From Owenia fusiformis (taxonomy: Eukaryota; Annelida; Polychaeta; Sabellida; Oweniidae): a stretch of 64,000 nucleotides of DNA. The notes under the pieces are model-generated. The model worked only from the letters and a program-made list of their open reading frames with translations. It was not told the origin of the DNA and made no database searches. Of this stretch, positions 1 to 12,189 are shown in pieces; within the stretch, counting starts at the first letter, position 1; each line of letters starts with the position of its first letter. The translations under genes and the position numbers were made by a program. Location: positions 36,662,759 to 36,726,758 of the forward strand of contig CAIIXF020000007.1 of NCBI GenBank assembly GCA_903813345.2, in the 5' to 3' direction.

Positions 1-247
1 TGGGGGGTAAGCGTTTTATAGTTGGTCACGAACGCCATATGTGCAAAGTATTGTTATGAATTTTCGAATTTGGTGTTGGATTACGGTACTCATACCCTAT
101 CGGATTAAAATACTTTTTACTAAATTCTCGGGAATTCAGTGATGTGACGTCATTTTTAGTGAATACTAAAGTGTATTATCCTTTATTTAGTCTAAATGTA
201 TAATAACATTAAAAAATAAATTTGATATTTATGGGCAAAATGAATAT

Positions 248-345
248 CCGGAGGATATCGTAACGATATACTCCGGGCGGAGGATATCGTGACGATATAC
301 TCCGGAAAACCCAATATGCGGAGGATATTGTGACGATATACTCCG
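248..345. repeat. Three copies of a 28-bp imperfect palindrome
   Basis: CGGAGGATATCGTAACGATA followed by TACTCCG occurs three times (near 248-275, 279-305 and 318-345). Each can fold on itself (CGGAG...CTCCG). Flanking sequences at about 175-235 and 395-440 (TAAATGTATAATA / TATTATACATTTA) are also inverted, suggesting a small element of about 270 bp. Confidence 0.7.
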
Positions 346-446
346 CTTGTTGATTTCCCGCCAAATTGACTCTATTTGGCATGAAATTCATTTTGCAATG
401 ATATTATACATTTAGTACACTCCTTGTAAGTGTAGGATAATAAGAA

Positions 447-583
447 CATCCTATGATTTTTTTCGGAATATCATTTTAATCTACTCGGTGATATTGATAT
501 ATGCACTCGTTCGCTTCGCTCTCTCGTGCAGATATCAATATCACCTCGTAGATAAAAATGATATTCCTCAAAATCATAGGATA
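447..583. repeat. 137-bp hairpin
   Basis: TCCTATGATTTTTTTCGGAA then TATCATTTTAATCTACTCGG is mirrored by TACCTCGTAGATAAAAATGA-like sequence and TCAAAATCATAGGA around a short loop (GTTCGCTTCGCTCTCTC). Probably a MITE-like hairpin element. Confidence 0.7.
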
Positions 584-939
584 TCCTATAATTATCCAAT
601 TGTGATATCAAGTAAATTCCATATTTGTATTCACAAACATACTTTATTTAAATCACGCCCATCAGTGTAACATTATGATGTCCATTCAAATTGTAGGATA
701 TGATCACCTGAACAATCATGAGCCCATGTTTACCCAAGACCGCACATCCGCAAAGCAGATCGTGGAAATGGCATTATTTCAGTTACACGTCATGAATTCC
801 AAACTACGGGATACTACAGGGTGGGCCAAAAAACACCACTTTTTCAAAATGCTATAATCTTTTTAATTTTTGATAATAAATCATAATTTGGACACCAAAT
901 GAGACTTGAGGTTGTTATCTAGCTATGGATCATAAATTA

Positions 940-1103
940 TACACTTTTACTTGAATAATATGTGTCACCAGTGTCTCATTTAAACATGTGGTGTGCCATG
1001 AGAAATAAACATAATTTGCAAATTTGCTTACAATCTTATTGCTTTGGTTCTTTCGCAGTATTATTACATAACACACAACAAATACTGATGAAACTTCCTC
1101 CAT
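940..1103 (-). pseudogene. Decayed copy of the RING exon
   Basis: From an ATG at 1103 the minus strand aligns with the RING exon at 13482: ATGGAGGAAGTTTC... TTATGTAATAATACTGCGAA AGAACCAAAGCAATAAGATTG versus ATGGAAGAAG... CATGTAATGATACAGCGAAA GAATCAAAACAATTAGATTG. The CASC motif is shifted out of frame and most Cys codons are lost. The flanks (1,105-1,320) also match 13,485-13,720, so this was a block duplication. Confidence 0.7.
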
Positions 1104-1319
1104 GGTGGAATTTCCTGTTCTGTTATACTTCAAATTATATCGTATGATTTCAAGTTCAAAGTCTAGCGTTGTTTTTGCAATTTTTTGAAATAAGACAATA
1201 GGTATCTAATGTAGTATCAATATGGAGGTTTGTCGCAACAATCATTTGATCAGCATGATGATCGAACAAAATGTATTTGCCCCATGTTTAAGCAAAGTAT
1301 CGTACCTATCGGTCCTGGT

Positions 1320-4000
1320 CACACTGAGCTATGATCTAAAAGGTTATAAACACAATACAATCCAGGAAAAGTGTCCATGATACAGAAGACAGGTGAATGT
1401 TCAGATTTGTAAGGGTAGTTCTTTATCTGATCATATTTTATGACTTGATTTTTAACGTCGTCAGTGGTGTGTTTTACAAATTATGGTCATATCGAGCTGA
1501 GGTTTATTCCCAATAGCGTGCTTATCCAACCCATCTCGGCAAATAGTGCTGAATTAGGGGCGTATTTACCAGGTCCCAAACGTCATGTAGTATAGCACGA
1601 TCTCCTTCATGACAATATAAGGATTTTCTCAAGGTCATGTATGATAACATATAAAGCAAACCTAATTTTTAACTGAATATCTACTTGAGGAAGGACACAA
1701 TCAGAAAAGGCAACATCACAAAACAATACAATTGCAACTGCTGTTTGTAGCTAGAACTTGTTTTTCTCAAGGTTAACTTATGATAATGTAAAGTCTAATT
1801 TTTATCTGATTATATGCCAAGGGAGGGTCACCACTCACCATCCAAAGAGGCGGCATCACAAGACAAAACAATTGCAACTCATGTCTAGAACTTGATTTTC
1901 TCAAGGTCAATATACGTTAGTGTATCAAGAGTTTAAGTATCTATCGACCTGGGGAGATATGTAGCAAAAGCCGTATAATCTGAAGTTAATTTAGATTGTC
2001 TAAATACGTTGGGATTGGCATGTACTTAATATATTCTTAGTTTTTTTGCATTCACAATATTCTGAATTTGAAGAAACTTTAAGAAGTGTTAAACAAAAAT
2101 TTGAAGTTGTCTTTAACGCATATTTCCTACAAAAATTGGCTGCGTTTTCTTCACGAATTTAAGAGAAAAATGTTTTCCCAAAATACTTGATGTGCAAATT
2201 ATAGTGGAAGGTTTACATGATAACTAGTATCTTGTATTCACTTTTAAAAGGAAAAATGTCCCCTCTTTCTCGCGCGTTAGTTTTCAACTTCACTAATCCG
2301 ACTCGTTGCCCTCCCCCCGTGTCCCAGTTTTTTAGATGTCAAAACGATCCTAGAATTGACAGCTCCAGAGCTTATTAAAGTCAACGTGTAATAATGAAAG
2401 AAATGATTCTATGTCAGTAAATAGTAGTGGCGTCAATTAACAGCCAAAAACATTGTTCGATTATCTGAAGATTTGACGGTTAAAGTCGGTTAACTGACAA
2501 AAAGAATTACTTGATGATTTTAGAAGGTTTTTGAACAAATAAATAAAAAAATCTAGCTGCTGATTGGTTAATTATGAGGGACTTATTTTCAGCGCCAAAT
2601 TTGTCAAGCTAATGTCATTGATTGAGCTTATATTGAGACCCTGACATCTGTGACATCTGGCTTCTGTGCGTCTGTGAGTGTTACGTCTGGATTGATTTAT
2701 ACACTTTAGATGTTGAATTGATGTATTTCTAATCATTTGAAAGGTTTGAAGCATCGTTGTAAGCACATTATATCTTGAGATATATCATTCGGGTTATCTT
2801 ACACTATACTTAAGAGAAGTTGCATTGTCTTTTTGTCACCAACCTGCCTAAAACAATCTACTAGAGGTTCAGTTTGACTAATGATTGTTTTAAGTACTTG
2901 TTTTCGAATTAGGGTAATGTAATTTTTGTGCAGAAAGTCACGTCGTCAACAGTCCAGTATGTGAACCGCAGGTCGACGTGATTGGCGAAACGTCGAGAAG
3001 TTATTTTTTAATTTTTTTTCGAGAAGTCGTTTTTTAATTTGAGATATATTTGTGACAATTAAGCTTGAATGGTTTTCATTTGTTTTCTGATAGGTTTATT
3101 CATTTCCTGGTGAATTTGGTTATCAAAATTAATTCAAAACAATTACAGCCAGTTGTCACATTATTCACTGAACTTTTGATTTACTAAATCTTCGAAAATT
3201 AACTTGAGATATAAATAAAGGATCGACCTGTACCTCATAGTGTACCTATAAGAACTTAGACATTTATTGAAAAGGGTAACATGGAATTTCAGAATTATTT
3301 TTTTGCAGTTTGAATATTTATTAAGTATATCTTCAACAAATAACAAAAATAGTCTGAAAATGTGGTAAACACTTGTTTTTAACACATGTCATGTTATTTG
3401 TACCGTCGGGATACTCGTTTTGGTCAGTCGTATACAATTTGACTAAAAATAATTAGCGGTATTCCTTCAATATGCCTGAAAAGATGTATTCTTCAAGAAT
3501 ACCAGTACGTATCAGGAGGGGGGTGGGGATTTCCCAAAGATGACCTTTCGTATTGGCACGTTCGAAAACAAATTTTATAAATGGGCCTCATTTGCCATTG
3601 AAATGGATTCCCAAATGTTCGCTGTAGTTTTATGAGTATTCTCTTAAAAGTATGGATCAAGTAACTTCAATAGTATTACCGTAGGTTTGAAATGCTCATG
3701 ATTGTTCACGTGATCACATCCTGCAATTTGATTGGAGATGATGCGGGAGATGATGTAATGGGGAATCCCCGAATACAATAGAATATGCAAGAATTATGGG
3801 AGCTACTGACTTCTTCTGAATTATTCAACGATCGTGACGTCACACCTCAAATCCCCGGGAAATTGATCAATTTAACCTCCGGATTGCAAGTAAAAATACT
3901 ATTTCAATTTTGTAATTTGTAGAATTAAGAAGTCACCTAAAGAAAGGACGGGTGGCGGTTAACCCCTATTTTAGCCCCCTACAAAACAAGTATATATTGA
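1320..4000. other. No gene seen
   Basis: AT-rich sequence with short chance frames only. A 37-bp segment at 3,697-3,733 (GCTCATGATTGTTCACGTGA...) is the inverted match of 684-720. Repeated phrases near 1,590-1,930 (TTCTCAAGGT...ACAATTGCAACT) form two or three diverged direct copies of about 140 bp. Confidence 0.5.
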
Positions 4001-4039
4001 CATGGAATTGAGGAGGAAGTATGACGTATTATAGCTAAG

Positions 4040-4180
4040 CCTAATCGCCTTACGATAATTCTTTTTATGATAGAAGCACCAAAATTGGTACAAGTGTAAC
4101 TGAAGGCAATTGAAAAAATTGGCTCGAGGCAGCAATTGATTCGGAGCCTCGTTCTGAAAAAATCCAAGATGGCCGCCAAT
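4040..4180 (+). repeat. Left member of an inverted repeat pair around the pseudogene
   Basis: Contains TTTTTATGATAGAAGCACCA, AAATTGGTACAAGTGTA, GGCTCGAGGCAGCAA and AAGATGGCCGCC. Its reverse complement occurs at about 8,675-8,835 with roughly 80% identity by eye. The pair may be ends of one 4.8-kb element or two copies of a dispersed repeat. Confidence 0.7.
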
Positions 4181-4515
4181 ACATATAGATTTTCAAGAAA
4201 TTTGAATTATCTTTGAATTAATGTTGTATTCTAGCTCTAAACCAATTGTATTTGTTTAAGGGAATTCCAGACAGTTGCTTGTGATATAGGAACTACTTTG
4301 CAATATATTTAACTATTAAAACGGGTGTTCAGGAAGGCTCAGTATTAAGCCTTGTACTATTTTATAAGCTTTTATTGAATTACTCATAATTATACATATC
4401 AATATGAGAGTCACACATATGATTGAGAATAAATGCTGGATAGACTCTGCACTGAAGGGATTTTAAATATATTTTCTTTTGGAAAAAATCTCTAGCCATG
4501 TTAAAACATGGTATG

Positions 4516-6775
4516 TACATAGTCAAACGTGACATAGATATAGTAAATCCTGGTCATATACCAGTTCTTGCGGCTGATAAACCATTGTTTGCTTCCCTGA
4601 AAACCATTCAATAGATATACCCTGATACACATGGGGAAGATAAATACTTGATCATGTTTGGAGGTCTCCATATAGAAATGGCATTCCAGAAGGTGATTAA
4701 TGATTGGCTGACACACAGCGGTTGGGTAAATGTAATTACCCAGTCAAATACAGAAACAGTTGGTACTGCAGAGTCCTTCCTAAAGAGAAGCCATATAAGA
4801 CTCGAAGAGCACGTCAGATTATGTTGGCAGCATCCACATCCTAATGAAGAAAGCTTTCAACATACCTAGCTGCTGCCGAACTCAGTGATGTAGCCCCCCC
4901 TATCTTTTGAAGAATGGAAAGGGAAGGGGAAGACAATTCCCCCCATTTCAAATACTGGGCTATAACACAGGACCTTGAATTGCTGCTTATGATCTTTGTA
5001 AGATCCCTGAGAGAGGCAGACTTTAAACTCTACATATCTGTTTTGACCAAGATGATGCCCTGGTTAGATCATACACACTATTAGAGATGGCTCCCAATAC
5101 ACCTAAGGGACATGGTCCAATTGGAGACAACTCACCCTGACCTGTATCAGCGTTTCAATGAAGGTCTCTTTATAGTTTAGAAGACACCTAGGTCATTCTC
5201 AACCATCCCTATAGACCAGGCCCATGAGCAAATAATGCTCTGATTAAGGGTTCTGGTGGGGCTATAGGAATAACAGAGAATCCTACTGCACTGAAACAAT
5301 GGATGATAGCTGGTCCTGCAATATCCCAGATCATCAAAGAGTTTGAAGAAGTCTCAATTATAGGAGACATGAACGCCAACGAAGACTTTAGCCACCAAGA
5401 GCAAACAGCAAGCATCCAACAGAAATTAAGAGATGATGTATTTGCTGTTGTGACTACTATTGATAAATTAGGCAATCCATTCCTTGTGTCAGGTGAAGAT
5501 ATATTTACTATTGACACAAAGGATGTTATATGTATCAGTAAGTGACACCATCAGAAGTATAGAAGACATTGGCAACCAAAGCTTCACTAAGTATACAACT
5601 GATCATGAACGTCTTGTGGAGAGAACTGAACCATTGGATGCACCCATAAAACGCCACAAGATCGCAATGTTTAGCAGCAAAATACCCAAAAGAACAAATC
5701 AGAAATCTCAAATCAGGAAAATGAGAAATGACTGTGATTTATTCTCCAAATTATACATCACATGCCAGATAAGAAACATTGATCTTGATGACTTTCTCAT
5801 GCATGAGAACCAGGAGTATCCACCTTCACTGGCAAAGTATGGTGTCCTCAGAAATGGTGACAAATCAGAGCTACTTACAGTACTGCAGCAACTGCATGGA
5901 GGATATTGTCCCTTGGGGAAAAGATAGGTCTGTTGTTGCTGAAATAATAGATGGTGCATGTTCAGTACACCTTCTAAAACTAACTACAGCAAAGACCTTT
6001 GAGGATTATGCCACTGATGTTTTCCTTCCCTACATCCAAGGTCAGCTGCAACATGTTGATCGCCTCGATATATTTTTTGGATGAGTACCTGACAAGGAGC
6101 CTGAAGACGATGACGAGACAAGCGTGGGAAGGGTGACATAAGGATGACCTATCTTAATAACACTGTGCCCAGAAACTGGCAGTCTTACTTGAGAGATGAC
6201 TCCAACAAGCAAGAGTTGTTTGGTATTTTAGCCTACAAACTATCAAGTCTTCCATTAGATGCATATAAACAGATTGTGACCACCATTGGTGAGAAGGTGA
6301 TTGGCAATCCTGCAATTAGTGATACAAATGACTTGGAGCCATGTTCTCATGAAGAAGCAGATACCAAAATGTTTGTCCACATTGCCCTTATGGCTAGAAG
6401 AGGGTTTGCCAGAATACTTATCAGAAGCAATGATACTGATATAGTTGTCCTTGCTGTAGCTGCCTCTGCCCAACTCGGTATTAGCATATGGGTTGCATTT
6501 GGAACTGGGAAAAACTATAGGTATTTGGCTGCTCATGAGATGCCAAGAGCTCTTGGACCTACCAAATCTGAATGTCTCCCTGTTTTCCATGCATTTACTG
6601 GGTGTGATAGCACATCGTCATTCTTTGGCCATGGAAAAAAATAATGTTGGACAGTATGGAATAAATATCCAGAAGTAACAGAAGCATTCCTCGCTTTTAA
6701 ACAAAACCCACATCACATAGCAGAAGAAGCTCTATTTCTATTGGAACGTTTCACAACCATTGTGATTTATTGTGT
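4516..6775 (+). pseudogene. Decayed copy of a multicopy invertebrate gene of unknown class
   Basis: Plus-strand protein traces can be followed through several frames: PVLAADKPLFASLKTIQ, stop, THGEDKYLIMFGGLHIEMAF, SGWVNVITQSNTETVGTAES, DFKLYISVLTKMMPWLDHTH, HLRDMVQLETTHPDLYQRFN, KGSGGAIGITENPTALKQWM, then CSHEEADTKMFVHIAL, ILIRSNDTDIVVLAVAA, FGTGKNYRYLAAHEMPRALG, FHAFTGCDSTSSFFGHGKK and YPEVTEAFLAF. I recognise this order from large, unnamed, repeated protein families in molluscs, cnidarians and echinoderms. The SNDTDIVVL and GCD motifs look like a nuclease (PIN/FEN-like) core, but that is uncertain. Stops near 4611, 4867 and 5177 and shifts near 5540, 5925 and 6650 show it is dead. Confidence 0.75.
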
Positions 6776-8065
6776 TTTGTGGATAATGGCGATGGCTTTT
6801 TTGAATGGATGTTGACCCTTTGAAATGCCTATGGACTTGGAGACTGGATTTTATCTAGCACACATCACTTGAGACTGAATGCTCTATCTTGTATGAGTAC
6901 TTGTATCTACAACTATTTTTGATGTTATGAGTATTGGCTATCAATTTCTAATTTTTTCTTTAACATGTATTGTAATGACTTCAGTATGAATGAAATGTCC
7001 CTTGGTGTTCTGGTCTTGGATTGTGATATTGGTTCTTGAATGTAGGGGGAAAGGGGGTATTATACATTGTTTCTTTTCACGTTAGATCATGGTTTTTGGG
7101 ATATATTGGGTTTGTTTTTCTTGACTGGTATGCACTTAGAGTTTGCTATTTCTTGCCGAGTTCCATTACAACTTTTGGTCCTTTCCCTTTGGCACTTGTG
7201 CTTAGATATTTGTCATTGTTCTCTATGACAGGACAAGTTCAACAACTGATATTAACTCAACCAGAAAATATATTTTCACCAAGAATGGAAGACAGATTGA
7301 CAAGATACCTCCGACTAAGGCAGCTTTGGAGCAGCATATTAGGAGAGATTGTTAGGAGGGATTGTTTGGGGCCAAATACTGGATCTTCGCCCAAGTGGTG
7401 TCCAGGATTATTTGAAGTTTGGCTCGGAGGAGGATGATGGTGATCACGTGATTCCACTTTTTGGTCTGCTCTTCAGCAAACGTCAATAGCATGCAGAGAA
7501 CTCATAAAGTGTCCATGCAGCAAGGGGTGTCGTCCTTAGTATTGTTCATGTAAAAAAGCTGGCTGGGCGAAATGCTCAGACCTTTGTAAGTGCAGTGGGC
7601 TTTGCACTGATTATTGAGAGTAACAATAAAGGACAAAATATTTGAGATTTGAGAAAGATGGTGATCAAAAATGTAAAACATAGACAATTTATCAAACATA
7701 AATTGTGACAATTTATCAAACATAAATTGCCCAAGCATTGACATTTTCGCATTGTAGCACCATCTAACTGGTACTGTAACAATAACCCCCTTATTTTGGA
7801 TATGTGACTGAACATATTCTCTTATACAAGTTATTCAGTAGAAGTAAGAGATCTAATTATCCAATATTATGTTAGTACTCAGTCTTTGGTTAAAAATTTT
7901 TGATGAATAACAATATATGTCATTTATGAACTTAATAGTACAGGTCATAATACTGAACCTTGTTTTACGCCGTTTTACATTTGAAACTCAAGTTAAATGT
8001 CAGTTCATCAAAAAAGATTCATTTCAAAGCTACTTCTTGAGGTTTCTATGCAGTTTTCATTAATA

Positions 8066-8629
8066 CAGGGTGGTCAAAAAAAACGGAAACCCTGGATTTT
8101 CCTCATATCTTTGTCATTTTAAGAAATTACTCCCTGATATTTCACATATTTGTAAATAATTCAATTTCCTACTACCCTAACATATTTCACGACCATCAGA
8201 CTGATAGTCACAATTTTACAGCACTTTGAACAACATGCTTCAGGTTTGGCATTATTGCGCTGTAGGCAAACCTGCACCGTTGTCAATGATCCAAATGCAT
8301 TCCTCAGCAGGTATGGCCTGAATGATACAGATGATCTTTCTTTTGAGGTCTACAATTGTCCTGAGGTCATTCCTATACACTCTATCTCTGCCATATTCCC
8401 ATAAGTAGGGACATTTTTAACGACATGTACAGGTTGGTCTATAGCGCAATAGTGGTCACCGGGAATGTTCTTTAAAGTGCTGTAACACTGTGACTATCAA
8501 TCTGATGGTCATGAAACAAGGTAGGGAAATAGGAAATTAAGTGATGTACAAATGTGCAAAGTTATTTCTTAAAATAACAAAGATATTAGGAAAATGGTAT
8601 TAGGGTTTCCAGTTTTTTTGACCACCCTG
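8066..8629 (-). mobile_element. Tc1/mariner-like deletion derivative flanked by TA
   Basis: Inverted ends CAGGGTGGTCAAAAAAAACG and CAGTTTTTTTGACCACCCTG with TA outside each. The subterminal sequence is also inverted over about 180 bp on each side (GATGGTC...AATTTCCTA). In the middle, the minus strand reads LWEYGRDRVYRNDLRTIVD followed by LKRKIICIIQAIPAEECIWI, similar to the C-terminal part of DDE transposases of this group. At 564 bp it cannot encode a full enzyme. Confidence 0.75.
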
Positions 8630-8674
8630 TATATTAGAGGATCTTGAGATTTTATTAGAAATCGGCAAAATCAC

Positions 8675-8835
8675 AAACAGACTGGTGGCCATTTTGAATT
8701 TTTTCCAAAACGAGGCTCCGGATCACTTGCTGCCTCGAGCAATTTTTTTCAATTACAATCAGCTACACGTGTACCAATTTTGGTGCTTCTATCATAAAAG
8801 GAATTATTGGGAGAGTTTTTCAAGTGATTCAGCCT
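8675..8835 (-). repeat. Right member of the inverted repeat pair
   Basis: Contains GGTGGCCATTTTGAATTTTT, TTGCTGCCTCGAGCAA, CCAATTTTGGTGCTTCTATC and ATAAAAGGAATTATT, i.e. the complement of the 4,040-4,180 block, pointing the other way. Confidence 0.7.
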
Positions 8836-8849
8836 AACTATTACTTAAA

Positions 8850-10330
8850 ATGTGTTTTCTGAGAATTTAGACATTTGACCTTGACATTAGGGTTGTTTAA
8901 AGGTTAACTTTGAAAGATGCTATTTTTGTCAAAATTTTGCCGTTTTCCTATAAAAGAAATGAAAGCAATTGGCTTAATTTTGATTTTGACTGATAATAAT
9001 GTGAATGGAAATAAAAATATTTTAATAAATTCTCGTGGGAAATTTCATGAAAATCTTGAGAATTAATCCCCATATGGGCATTTTGGGGGACTAAATTTTC
9101 CCGTTTCAAAAATGAATGTTCTTGTTGCCTGTTGAGACTCTAACAGTATCCAAATATATGCATGTTTTAAGGGTTGGGATGTGATTATTATTTTAAATGC
9201 CCATGACATGGGTCCATTGGCATCTACATTGGAATTTGAAATTAAATGTCTGTATGGAGCCTTAGTTTAAAAGTTATTTGCCAACTTGCAGTTCCCATAT
9301 TTGAATTTCAATATATATTATCATATAAGGCAGCATCATGTATAAATGGCATGACACTCAGAAGATTGCCTAAAATAATTTCTACTTATTCCCTATTTAG
9401 AAAAACACTTAGGCTATTCAAAAAACTACATGTACATAAGCTTTAGTAATGTTTTCATTAACAAGGTCATCTTGTTTTTCCACTATGTGTTATTGCATTT
9501 TCACTATTAAATAATATATAAAACCCTTTAAATAAATAAAGGTTTTATAGTTTTTAATATAAGCCCCTTCATCATAATGCCAACATATAATTACTTTTGA
9601 GTGGCCTAATCTGTACATGTAGTTGTTTAGTATACATGTATGCCCAGGTTTGCAGCCATATTGAAAACATAAACCAGTCAGCCTTATTTTCATCACAAAA
9701 GTTAAGTTTGAGTGGTGAGCCCACACTCCCACAACAATGATATTTGCAGGGAAGCTACTTTACGGTCTCTGCATTATACAGTTTCAATATCTTTTTTTGT
9801 GGGAAAATGGGCTGATGGTTAAATTTTCAACGAAAGGAAATGAGCAAAAAAATGCAAAAAATGACAATGTTTTCCAGATTTGCATTGGTAAACTTCATAC
9901 ATAGCTAGATTTGTTTAATGTTGTACTCCGAATGCTTGTATGCCATATGTTCCATATAATAAATTCTATGTAATGATAAATTTTGATATTATTTTGAAGG
10001 TAAACATAGTGTGTACCCATATTCAGACAGCCTTGTGATAGGGGTTCTTACTGCCTTTTTCAAAGAAAGTGAAAACTAGTGCCACTTTTTGAAATTGCAC
10101 ACCTCAAGAAAAAAGGTTTATCTACAACTTGCAATCAGTTTTGAAAGTAAATGGAAGAATGAGTTTTTTGGAAAAAGTTTAAGTTGACCAATAGTCTGTT
10201 AAATGGACTTGTACTTGTTTACGGACTTTTACATGAAAGATCCAAATCTGATTTTTATCCATTGCCTAACATGCTCTGACGGAAATCTTGAATTTCAACA
10301 GTATATTGGCAAACGTTTGAAAGTATATTG
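8850..10330. other. No gene seen
   Basis: AT-rich, short frames only, no recognisable domain or RNA gene. Confidence 0.5.
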
Positions 10331-10334
10331 AAAG

Positions 10335-12185
10335 TACGGATAATGGGGAAATGATGAAACAAATATTGAATGATGTTATCTTCGGATATCAGTTATTATT
10401 CCATGATGGTAAGATTCCCTGCAATCTGATTGGTCCATGTGACTTAAATATATTCTGTATTTACACGCACCAACCACTCATTAATGTTGGATACAGAGTG
10501 AAAATGACGTCAGCGTTGGGATACGATCCAGTATACCAACGTCCACGATATTCATTCAGGATATGACAATTACTGAAAAAGTGGCGATCAGTTTACACCA
10601 ATGAATGCCTATCTGCATTTTGCTAGATATCTGATTTAAATATCAGGAAATAATATTATGATCATCACGATTTATAATTTTAGCATACATATGTGAATAT
10701 AAATTATGTTTGGTGAGTTAACCGTAAAAAAGGGAATTCGCCATAACTGCGAAATACCTTTACATATTTTTCGCCACCTCTTTCGAAAATTCGGGATTGG
10801 CGAATGGCGAACGTCTACCGTGATCTCTGAATTATAATAAATCAATATGAAGCACAAACATTGTTTTCACGAACTAGTAAAAATCGAATATGGCAGACGA
10901 AAGTTGAAAAAAAACGTTTCGCTACACTGCACTTCCAGCTGATGAAATTGAAGAGAAAATAAAGAAAAAGAAACGTCCCGTAAAATACAATAAAAGCAAA
11001 AAGCAAGGCCGAAAAGAAATTGAAGGAATGTCGATCAGAAATATCTATGAGGTGAGAAGGTTGATTTATTTATCCGGTCCCAAGCCAGGGATATTGACTT
11101 GATTTAACGGAAGTTTGAGTAATCATGGATAAAAACGTTAACCAATGATTTCTCGTGAAATACAGAAAATATTCTCCCCTTGGAACGTCTAATGTATTTC
11201 ACTCTGCTAGTGCATCGTGAAATACAGACCTTCTCGGGAAGAATATTTTCTGTATTTCACTCGATCATTGAAAAACTTGATAATTTAAAACATTTCTGTG
11301 AAGGATGTATTCAACTCAGCCTCTGGGCACCGTCGAATACACCCTCGGAAATATTATACGTTATTCAATGATTCGAGTGAAATACAGAAAATATTCTTCC
11401 CGAGAAAGTTGTATTACACGATGCGCTAGCAGAGTGAAATACAGACGTTCAAGGGAAGAATATTTTCTGTATTTCACGAGAAATCATTGAATAACGTTTT
11501 TATTCCATGATTACCCATATAAAACTTGCCTAAATCAAGTCCCTTGGCTTGGGGCCGGAGAAACAGATCAACCTTCTCACCTCAGAGATATTTTACATCG
11601 ATATTCCTTCAAAATCTTTATGGCCTTGTTGTTTGCTTTTTATTGTATTATACGAGACATTTGATTTTCTTTCTTTTTACTTCAATTTCATCAGCTGGAA
11701 GTGCAGTGTAGCAAAAGGTTTTTTGGACTTTCGTCTGCCATATTGGATTTTAAAATTTGTTACTAGTTCATGAAAACAATGTGCATGCTTCATATTGATC
11801 TGATTATATTCACAGATCTGTGTTATTTATCCTAAAATTATAAATTGTGATGATCACCGTATCATTTCCTGATATTCAAATCAGATATTTCTAGCAAAAT
11901 GCAAATATTAGCATGCGTTGGTGTAAACTGATCACCGTTGATTTTTTCAGTAATAGTCATATCCTGGATGGAAATCTTGGGCGTTGGGATACTAGACCGT
12001 ATCCCAACGCTGACGTCTTTTTCACTCTGTATCCAACGCTTAGTGGAATGTGCGTGTAAATACAGGATATATTTCAGTCACGTGCACCAATTAGATTGCA
12101 GGGAATTTCACCATCATGGAATAAATACAGATAACCATCTCCTCATCATTCAATAATTGTACAATATTCATTTTCCCTATATAAC
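10335..12185. repeat. 1.85-kb imperfect palindrome carrying an exon-like segment twice
   Basis: Left arm 10335 to about 11150 and right arm about 11500 to 12185 are inverted copies (roughly 80-85% identical by eye). Shared landmarks are GTATCCCAACGC/GCGTTGGGATAC, GAAAGTGGCGATC, GGCAGACGAAAGT and AAGGTTGAT. The centre (about 11,155-11,490) is itself a nested palindrome of GTGAAATACAGAAAATATTC words. It may be a hairpin-type transposon or an inverted duplication. Confidence 0.85.
10890..11052 (+). pseudogene. Exon-like segment inside the palindrome (left copy)
   Basis: From an ATG at 10890 the frame reads MADES, a TGA, then KKTFRYTALPADEIEEKIKK and KRPVKYNKSKKQGRKEIEGM, SIRNIYE and a GTGAGA donor. 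The inverted copy (11,720 down to about 11,560) has no TGA at that site but carries frameshifts. The opening recalls N-termini of Crypton/DUF3504-type recombinase-like proteins of invertebrates; this is a weak resemblance only. Confidence 0.45.
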
Positions 12186-12189
12186 GCAA

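Noticed and set aside
7036-7437. 133-codon plus-strand frame after the multicopy pseudogene
   Set aside because: Hydrophobic, low-complexity translation typical of T-rich DNA; no family likeness and next to dead sequence.
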